Part shown: positions 1 through 4,644 of the stretch, piece by piece
Layout: every line of letters begins with the position of its first letter
How positions within the stretch are numbered: position 1 is the first letter of the stretch
Origin: CAIXTV01 sp037144095
GTDB lineage: Bacteria > Bacteroidota > Bacteroidia > Bacteroidales > CAIXTV01
Direction of reading: 5' to 3'
Length of the DNA: 14,452 bases
Assembly (NCBI GenBank): GCA_037144095.1
Contig: JBAWXL010000098.1
Location: 1-14,452, forward strand
The notes under the pieces: generated by a model
Seen by the model: only the letters and a program-made list of their open reading frames with translations
What the model was told of the DNA's origin: nothing
The model's database searches: none
Translations under genes and position numbers: made by a program

Positions 1-445
1 TATAACCCATCATGTGGGTGATGATTTTCTTGCGGGTGATAATGATATAGATTCCCGTGAATAAAGAAGCAAAAGCAACAGTAAATTCAGCTTTGGAGTC
101 TTTGGGCAATTCGAGGGAACCTGCAATAATAAAGGACATGATGATGAATCCCGTTATTATAATCAAAGACCAGAAATAGGAAACAAAGGGTTCTGTTTCG
201 CGGATGATTTTGTTCTTTTTTATGATATAGGAAAGAAACCAGGGAATGGCAATGGATTTGAAGATGATGGTTTCAAGGAGAATCACAGCCAGATTAATCC
301 AGTTGATTTCGGTTAGTTTCAGGAAGGTGATGCCAAATAAAAGAACTCCCTGCAAAGTCAGCATTCGAATGAAAGTATTCAAACGGTTGGAAATTCCGAT
401 AAACAGCAGGGTGAAAGAGAAAATGGTTAGTAAAATCGTTTCCAT
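1..445 (-). CDS. hyfE: HyfE-like membrane subunit of a group 4 hydrogenase complex (partial, 3' end off the left edge)
   Basis: Reading the minus strand from ATG at 443-445 gives 148 open codons to the window edge. The product is very hydrophobic, beginning METILLTIFSFTLLFIGISN, with about four membrane segments in the visible part. It has a polar Arg-Leu-Gln patch near residues 27-32 (IRMLTLQG) and an acidic residue followed by a lysine near residues 58-63 (LLETIIFKS). This layout fits HyfE, a NuoK-related small subunit of the membrane arm of hydrogenase-4 complexes, usually a little over 200 aa, so roughly 70 residues should lie outside the window. It follows the hyfC-like stop codon after only 2 bp, so the two genes are surely co-transcribed. 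The assignment rests mainly on the gene order hyfB-hyfC-hyfE; the sequence alone would say only 'NuoK-like membrane protein'. Confidence 0.75.
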   Translation of the reverse strand, partial: METILLTIFSFTLLFIGISNRLNTFIRMLTLQGVLLFGITFLKLTEINWINLAVILLETIIFKSIAIPWFLSYIIKKNKIIRETEPFVSYFWSLIIITGFIIMSFIIAGSLELPKDSKAEFTVAFASLFTGIYIIITRKKIITHMMGY

Positions 446-447
446 GG

Positions 448-1344
448 CTATTTATCTAAAAATAATAGTATCCCAACAAATATTAAAAACGCCAATGAGG
501 TCAGCGACATGATGAACTGAGGGTTGTGATTCATACGGAAGCGGGACATAAAGGATTCTAAAAAAGCGATGACAAAAGCATACACCATCTGTATTCCGAT
601 AAAAGCAAGAATGGCAACCCAAAGCGCAACATCAAACAAAAAGAAGTTTGCAATTATCGTCCCAAAAATGGCAAACTTAAGGGCATTGGTCAAATGCAGC
701 AGACCTAAATCAAATCCGCTATTGTCCAATATCATTACTTCATGCACCATGGTGAGTTCAAGATGGGTGCGGGGATCATCAACGGGCAGACGACAGGTTT
801 CAATGAGGGAGAAGAGGAAGATGAGGAAAGCAGACATGATGCCGATGCCATAGGCAAAGCCCGAACCATTGCGCATGGCAATGAATATTTCGTCGAAGGA
901 ATAATGGCCCGTAAACAACACCAAAGCCCCGAACAAGACCAGGAAAGCAGGTTCGGCAAGCATGGCAAAATGGGCTTCGCGACTGGCTCCCATGCCTTCG
1001 AAACTACTGCCCGTATCCATGGCTGCAATAATCGCCATGAAACGACCCAATCCCAAGACATAAATAAAGAAAATAAAATCGCCTTTAAATGAAAAGACTG
1101 CATGCCACGGACCTAAAGGCAATACCAAAGCGGCACTTATCACCGCTGCAAAAGAAATCGTCGGAGCAATGCGAAATATCAAAGTAGTCGTATTGCTATA
1201 CACACTCCCCTTTCGGAACAATCGTATCATATCTTTCAGGGGTTGCAGCAAGCCGGGACCTTTTCGTCCACTCATCAGGCTTCTGATAAGGTTTATCAGT
1301 CCGGGGAACAGCAAAGCGGTGAGTATGATGATGAGCAGCGTCAT
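448..1344 (-). CDS. hyfC: HyfC/HycD-like membrane subunit (NuoH family) of a group 4 hydrogenase complex
   Basis: The 298-residue product belongs to the NuoH / respiratory complex I subunit 1 family, in its hydrogenase-4 form. Visible family motifs are GRKGPG at residues 26-31, a DTGSSFEGMGASRE stretch at 110-123, and an acidic stretch ETCRLPVDDPRTHLEL at 182-197 followed by a conserved HE pair at 201-202. In this family the charged loops form the link between the membrane arm and the NiFe-type catalytic module. About eight membrane segments are apparent, and length is normal for HyfC/HycD (about 300-320 aa). The ATG at 1342-1344 lies 3 bp beyond the hyfB-like stop codon, and the stop is 2 bp from the next start, so the gene sits inside a compact operon. 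Whether the catalytic partner is a true hydrogenase cannot be seen here, because those genes are off the left edge. Confidence 0.9.
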   Translation of the reverse strand: MTLLIIILTALLFPGLINLIRSLMSGRKGPGLLQPLKDMIRLFRKGSVYSNTTTLIFRIAPTISFAAVISAALVLPLGPWHAVFSFKGDFIFFIYVLGLGRFMAIIAAMDTGSSFEGMGASREAHFAMLAEPAFLVLFGALVLFTGHYSFDEIFIAMRNGSGFAYGIGIMSAFLIFLFSLIETCRLPVDDPRTHLELTMVHEVMILDNSGFDLGLLHLTNALKFAIFGTIIANFFLFDVALWVAILAFIGIQMVYAFVIAFLESFMSRFRMNHNPQFIMSLTSLAFLIFVGILLFLDK

Positions 1345-1347
1345 GGT

Positions 1348-3468
1348 TTACCAGTTAAAGAATTCGATAATCAACACTATGATGATGAACAGAAAACCAT
1401 ACATCAGATAACTCTGTGTTTGTCCGTTCTGGAATATCCTGAATCTGCCCAAAAACTTAATCAGCTTAAGTAATGGTCCGGAAATGAGCTTGTCTTCTAT
1501 CCTATCGGTTGATTGGCTTTCATAAGAATAGGCTTTCTGAGGAAAGGTTTCTTCAATCAACACTTTATCCTTTTTCATAAATACCAAAGGATGAAACAGC
1601 TTGCGAAAGGTGCGGGCGTAAGAACTTGCCGTGTACTGCATTTTCGGATTGGGTGCCACATATCCACAACCCCAGGTTTCGCTTTGTTCAATTACAACAT
1701 TTCGTTGAATCAGCTTTCTAATTCCCAATACGAAAAGAATGATAGCAATAAATACTCCGGCAGCAATGGATATCCCCGTAAGGGTTTCAAGTATTCCTGA
1801 ATCAAGAATTAAAAAACCGGCATCAGGGATAAATAGTTGAAGAGGGATAATCATTGCCGTAATAATCAAAGCGGGAAATAAACCAATGAGAATAATTAAA
1901 GCAGCAACAATAAACATGGGCAGTTTTTTAACCCATCCTGCTTCGGTAGGTTCTTTCTTAAATTCATGGCGGGGACTTCCCTGAAAAACGACTCCATAGG
2001 CTTTGGTGAAACAGAGTATGGCTAAGCCCCCGATGAGCGCCAATGCTGCAATTATCAACACAAAAGAAAAGGATTGCGAAAGTCCCAATGAATGTATGGC
2101 ATCGAAGAGCCCAACAAAGATGATGAATTCGGAAATAAAACCATTCAGGGGGGGAAGACCGCAAATGGCAATGGCGCTGATGAGGAAAAATGCAGCCGTA
2201 TAAGGCATTTTCTTTCCAAGTCCACCTAACTTCTCGATGTTGACGGTGCCGGTTGCCTGATAGACATTCCCTGCACTGAAAAACAAAAGGGATTTAAAGA
2301 GACTATGGTTCAATGTATGTAACAAAGCGCCGGCAAATCCCATCACTGCCAGCATCTGGTTTCCATAGCCAATGCCTAAAGCGCCCATGCCGATGCCCAT
2401 GCCGATGATGCCAATGTTTTCGATGCTGTGATATGCCAACAGTTTCTTCAGGTTGTGTTGTATGATGGCAAGCATCACCCCATATAAACCGGAAGCAACA
2501 GCAAATATCATGATAATCCAACCCACCGTAATCATATCGGCAGGATGTTGCAATACCACTCTTAGAATTCCATAAATTCCTAATTTAATGATTACTCCCG
2601 ACATGATGCCCGACACATGCGAAGGAGCCGCAGGATGGGCATGAGGCAGCCAGGTGTGGAAAGGAATGAAACCCGATTTGATTCCAAAACCAATAAAGAA
2701 AAGCATGAAGACCAGCAGTGAATCCTGAGCACTTGCGATGGAAGGCAAGGCTGCAAGACTGCTAAAAGTGCTGCCTCCCGTGAGATGAAACAGATAGAAA
2801 GTAGCCATCAAAAGGAAAACCACACTGATGTGCATCTGAATAAAGTAATTCATGGCGGCTTTGAGGGTTCCTTCTTTTTTTCTATCGAACAAAATGAGCA
2901 TGAAAGAAGTGAGCGACATCATTTCCCACACCACAATGAAAAAGAAAAGGTCGTTGATGAGGGTGGTATAAATCATTGATGCCTGAAAGATGGGGAGTAT
3001 AGCGTAATGGACTCTCAGGTCCTGACTTTTATCTATATGATGGGTGGGTTTTGAGTCGGCAGTCGGCAATGGGCAGTCGGCAAGGGTGCTTGTCAAATTT
3101 GAAGTTTGTTGCTTATTGTGGACTGTGGACTGCCTGCTTTTTTTACTATGCTTTTTAAAAGGCCTGGAATAATGCCCGAGATATTCCTGTCCATAGAAGC
3201 TACCTGCAAGGAAAATGATATTGATAATTACGATAAACCAGGCACTGAGAGGGTCGATGAGGAGTTGGAAATCGCCTAAAGAAGTATGGATGTTGGCAGA
3301 TTCTATGGTATTGCCCATCAGCACTGAAACTGCCGGAATAAGTGAAAACAGTGCAATGATGAGTGAGGAAAGAAATGAAAGCCAACCGGCTAAGCGTGGT
3401 TTAAAGAAAGGCACACATAACAAAGCCATTGCCACACCGAGGAGAGGAAGGAATAGGGGATTTGTCAT
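1348..3468 (-). CDS. hyfB: HyfB-like proton-translocating antiporter subunit with an unusual hydrophilic insertion
   Basis: The 706-residue protein is a NuoL/NuoM/MrpA-type antiporter subunit of the hydrogenase-4 class and should pump protons or sodium in the membrane. Proton-path residues are recognisable: Glu182 (VVWEMMSLTSFML), Lys264 (GIKSGFIPFHTWLPHAHPAA, from 262), Lys295 (VIIKLG) and Lys392 in LLHTLNHSLFKS. The C-terminal soluble stretch TWGCGYVAPNPKMQYTASS (598-616) is a hallmark of HyfB-type proteins and is absent from NuoL. It is slightly longer than the usual ~670 aa because residues about 105-152, between two membrane segments, are a low-complexity hydrophilic insert encoded partly by 7-bp repeats. 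The ATG at 3466-3468 starts a plausible first membrane segment. It is the first gene of the operon, with a -7-like motif about 40 bp upstream. The family call is firm; the function of the insert is unknown. Confidence 0.9.
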   Translation of the reverse strand: MTNPLFLPLLGVAMALLCVPFFKPRLAGWLSFLSSLIIALFSLIPAVSVLMGNTIESANIHTSLGDFQLLIDPLSAWFIVIINIIFLAGSFYGQEYLGHYSRPFKKHSKKSRQSTVHNKQQTSNLTSTLADCPLPTADSKPTHHIDKSQDLRVHYAILPIFQASMIYTTLINDLFFFIVVWEMMSLTSFMLILFDRKKEGTLKAAMNYFIQMHISVVFLLMATFYLFHLTGGSTFSSLAALPSIASAQDSLLVFMLFFIGFGIKSGFIPFHTWLPHAHPAAPSHVSGIMSGVIIKLGIYGILRVVLQHPADMITVGWIIMIFAVASGLYGVMLAIIQHNLKKLLAYHSIENIGIIGMGIGMGALGIGYGNQMLAVMGFAGALLHTLNHSLFKSLLFFSAGNVYQATGTVNIEKLGGLGKKMPYTAAFFLISAIAICGLPPLNGFISEFIIFVGLFDAIHSLGLSQSFSFVLIIAALALIGGLAILCFTKAYGVVFQGSPRHEFKKEPTEAGWVKKLPMFIVAALIILIGLFPALIITAMIIPLQLFIPDAGFLILDSGILETLTGISIAAGVFIAIILFVLGIRKLIQRNVVIEQSETWGCGYVAPNPKMQYTASSYARTFRKLFHPLVFMKKDKVLIEETFPQKAYSYESQSTDRIEDKLISGPLLKLIKFLGRFRIFQNGQTQSYLMYGFLFIIIVLIIEFFNW
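3052..3135 (-). repeat. Microsatellite-like 7-bp repeats inserted in frame in the hyfB-like gene
   Basis: On the minus strand two short repeat families occur about 35 bp apart. GTCCACA is repeated twice at 3117-3130, and GCCGACT occurs at 3054-3060, 3061-3067 and 3075-3081. They encode the residues around 112-140 of the HyfB-like protein (QSTVHNK ... LADCPLPTADS), a polar stretch between membrane segments where such proteins normally have a short loop. The reading frame is kept. I recall similar 7-bp repeats mostly from intergenic DNA of Bacteroidota, but I cannot verify that here. Confidence 0.75.
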
Positions 3469-3506
3469 GTTGCATTCGTTTTATTCGCGAGTAATCTATT
3501 GAACTG

Positions 3507-3514
3507 CAAAAGTA
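3507..3514 (-). promoter_or_regulatory. Probable -7 promoter motif of the hyf operon
   Basis: The minus strand reads TACTTTTG followed by CAG, an exact match to the Bacteroidota -7 consensus TANNTTTG. It lies about 40 bp before the hyfB-like ATG, which implies a leader of roughly 30 nt. I see no clear TTG-type -33 box at the usual distance. Confidence 0.5.
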
Positions 3515-3550
3515 ATTCTTTAATATGAAATAAGAAGGATGTTGGGGACA

Positions 3551-3590
3551 AATTATAGAATTATAGAATGATAAAATTATATAATTAAAG
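3551..3590. repeat. Five 8-bp AATTATAG-type tandem repeats
   Basis: AATTATAG is repeated perfectly at 3551-3558 and 3559-3566. Three diverged units (AATGATAA, AATTATAT, AATTAAAG) follow in exact 8-bp register. The block is non-coding and lies upstream of the hyf promoter. Confidence 0.7.
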
Positions 3591-3928
3591 ACCCAAGTCG
3601 TAAATTTCATGAACAAGATCCCAAGGATGCTAAGTAGCAAAAAATCGTAACTAAGCCTGTATCGATCGTTTTTAAAATTCTTTTAGAAAAAAAAAGTCAG
3701 GATGCCTGATTTAGTAAGCGTAGCGGGACGCTAAGCTTAACGGGGGATAAATGTCAAAATGAAGATGGAAAATGGAAAATGTAAGCACGAATTGCAAATT
3801 TGACTTAGCTGTATCTCATTTATATATCTACTGCTCAATTGGGGGCGCACCTTATATTAGCTTCTTTAATATTTCGCATCATCTTAAGTTATCTATATGA
3901 TAATGTTTATATTAACGAAGTAATTAAT
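3591..3928. other. Intergenic stretch without a recognisable gene
   Basis: No credible coding frame is visible on either strand. The stretch holds a run of nine adenines near 3687-3695, a tiny TAGCG-GGA-CGCTA stem at 3721-3733, and a short ATGGAAA microsatellite at 3764-3780. Otherwise I see nothing in it. Confidence 0.6.
3764..3780. repeat. ATGGAAA 7-bp microsatellite
   Basis: Two perfect ATGGAAA units are followed by the start of a third (ATG) in non-coding DNA. It is short, but of the same 7-8 bp period class as the other microsatellites in this window. Confidence 0.5.
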
Positions 3929-4144
3929 CAAGCTTTCAAGCCGTTTTAGCAGCTAATAAAACTCTTTTAACAGCTAATAAGATCATTATAACAGCTAATA
4001 AAACTCTTTAAACAGCTAATAAAATCATTTTAGTAGCTTATAAAACTCTTTTAGCAGCTTATAAAACCGCCTTAGCAACTTATAAAACTCCTTTAGCAAC
4101 CAAAAAAACGATTTTTTTGGTTGCTAAAGGAGTTTTTTAGGTTG
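3929..4144. repeat. Array of 21-bp repeats, eight or nine direct units followed by an inverted unit
   Basis: Units begin at 3950, 3971, 3992, 4013, 4034, 4055, 4076 and 4097, an exact 21-bp period. A more diverged unit starts at 3929. The best-conserved start is CAGCTAATAAAA (later CAGCTTATAAAA, then CAACTTATAAAA), and most units end in TTTTAG or TTTTAA. Units drift gradually from left to right. After the last direct unit the orientation flips: the complement of 4124-4144 matches the unit at 4076-4096 at about 19 of 21 positions. There are no spacers, and direct frames are blocked by stop codons. Each unit has an A-rich tract, so A-tracts recur every two helical turns. Confidence 0.9.
4084..4136. 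repeat. 25-bp perfect inverted repeat with a 3-nt loop (terminator-like hairpin)
   Basis: The arm 4084-4108 (beginning AAAACTCCTTTAGCAACC and ending in seven A) is the exact reverse complement of 4112-4136, with loop CGA. The arms are made of the last direct 21-bp units and their inverted copy. The hairpin is symmetrical with A/T-rich ends, so it could stop transcripts in either direction. On the minus strand it lies about 170 bp beyond the stop of the dockerin-like relic. Confidence 0.85.
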
Positions 4145-4220
4145 CTCATTTTGCCGCTTAGTTGGCCTTAGAGAGCTTAGCTACATTTCATTTTTTTATA
4201 TATAGCGTTTAAAGGGGGGG

Positions 4221-4252
4221 GACAATTGACAATTTAAAATAAGAAAATTGTC
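4221..4252. repeat. GACAATT duplication and small inverted repeat next to a G8 run
   Basis: GACAATT is duplicated at 4221-4227 and 4228-4234. The second copy with one more T (4228-4235) pairs with AAATTGTC at 4245-4252, giving an 8-bp stem with a 9-nt loop. Eight guanines stand directly before it at 4214-4221, overlapping the first unit's G. The region is non-coding. Confidence 0.55.
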
Positions 4253-4305
4253 TACACCTGAAATACGTTGACCGTTTTTAATTAACCCTTGTCAGCCCAC
4301 AGCTT

Positions 4306-4575
4306 TCAGCGATAATGAGTTGATATTCCTTCTGTCATTCGAATATTAAAAAGATTAAAATCACTCATATCAGTACATCCATCCCCAATAAAACCAGTTG
4401 ATAAATATTCTAACACATCTGAATCAAGATTAGGTTCAAAGATTGTAAAATCACTAAAATCTTCAATTGCATCATGATTTACATCTCCCAATTTTAATGT
4501 CCAACTATCTGAATGAGATTAATTAGATTTATATAAAGCATTAAAATCAATTACAATATCATGCGTTCGTGACAA
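4306..4575 (-). pseudogene. Relic of a dockerin-like C-terminal domain
   Basis: The minus strand reads, before a TGA at 4306-4308, two EF-hand-like segments: GDVNHDAIEDFSDFTIFEP and then GDGCTDMSDFNLF. Both follow the pattern of the C-terminal loops in the giant protein of this window (GDLDQSLGVDFDDFNIFEP and DFNGNGLVDFDDFNLFEP). The same frame continues upstream through SDSWTLKL, meets a TAA at 4519-4521, and resumes with RTHDIVIDFNALYKSN up to another TAA at 4576-4578. No ATG start or signal peptide is present; the only starts are TTG codons. The piece has the look of the tail of a larger secreted protein whose N-terminal part is gone. It could instead be a short expressed peptide of about 61 aa from TTG at 4491, but nothing supports that. 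Confidence 0.7.
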
Positions 4576-4612
4576 TTAACAAATTAAACAGTTAATTTCG
4601 ATTATTAATTTG

Positions 4613-4620
4613 TATTTTTG
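4613..4620 (+). promoter_or_regulatory. Probable -7 promoter motif of the hybrid two-component regulator
   Basis: TATTTTTG followed by CTG matches the Bacteroidota -7 consensus TANNTTTG. Transcription would start near 4626, about 19 nt before the preferred ATG at 4645. This is one reason for not using the TTG codon at 4627 as the start. Confidence 0.5.
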
Positions 4621-4644
4621 CTGTGATTGTATTTGTATATTGTT

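Noticed and set aside
742..1092. Plus-strand open frame of 116 codons opposite the hyfC-like gene
   Set aside because: Its sequence is the antisense of a clearly conserved family protein, and it shows no protein-like motif of its own.
3401..3640. Minus-strand open frame overlapping the start of the hyfB-like gene
   Set aside because: It runs through the probable promoter and overlaps the conserved gene in another frame; the product has no recognisable features.
3721..3733. Terminator hairpin TAGCG-GGA-CGCTA
   Set aside because: The stem is only 5 bp, no T-run follows, and no gene ends nearby on either strand.
3929..4117. Heptad-repeat coding sequence (21 bp = 7 codons)
   Set aside because: TAA or TAG codons break the frames on both strands within a few units, and no start or ribosome-binding context is present.
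3929..4144. CRISPR array
   Set aside because: Units are directly abutting 21-mers that drift in sequence, with no unique spacers, and no cas gene is nearby.
4306..4491. Intact 61-residue calcium-binding protein gene
   Set aside because: It has only a TTG start in mid-domain, the homologous frame continues upstream past an in-frame stop, and there is no signal peptide. A relic is the simpler reading.
4627..4644. TTG start for the regulator
   Set aside because: It would coincide with the predicted transcription start; ATG at 4645 gives a better signal sequence and a leader.
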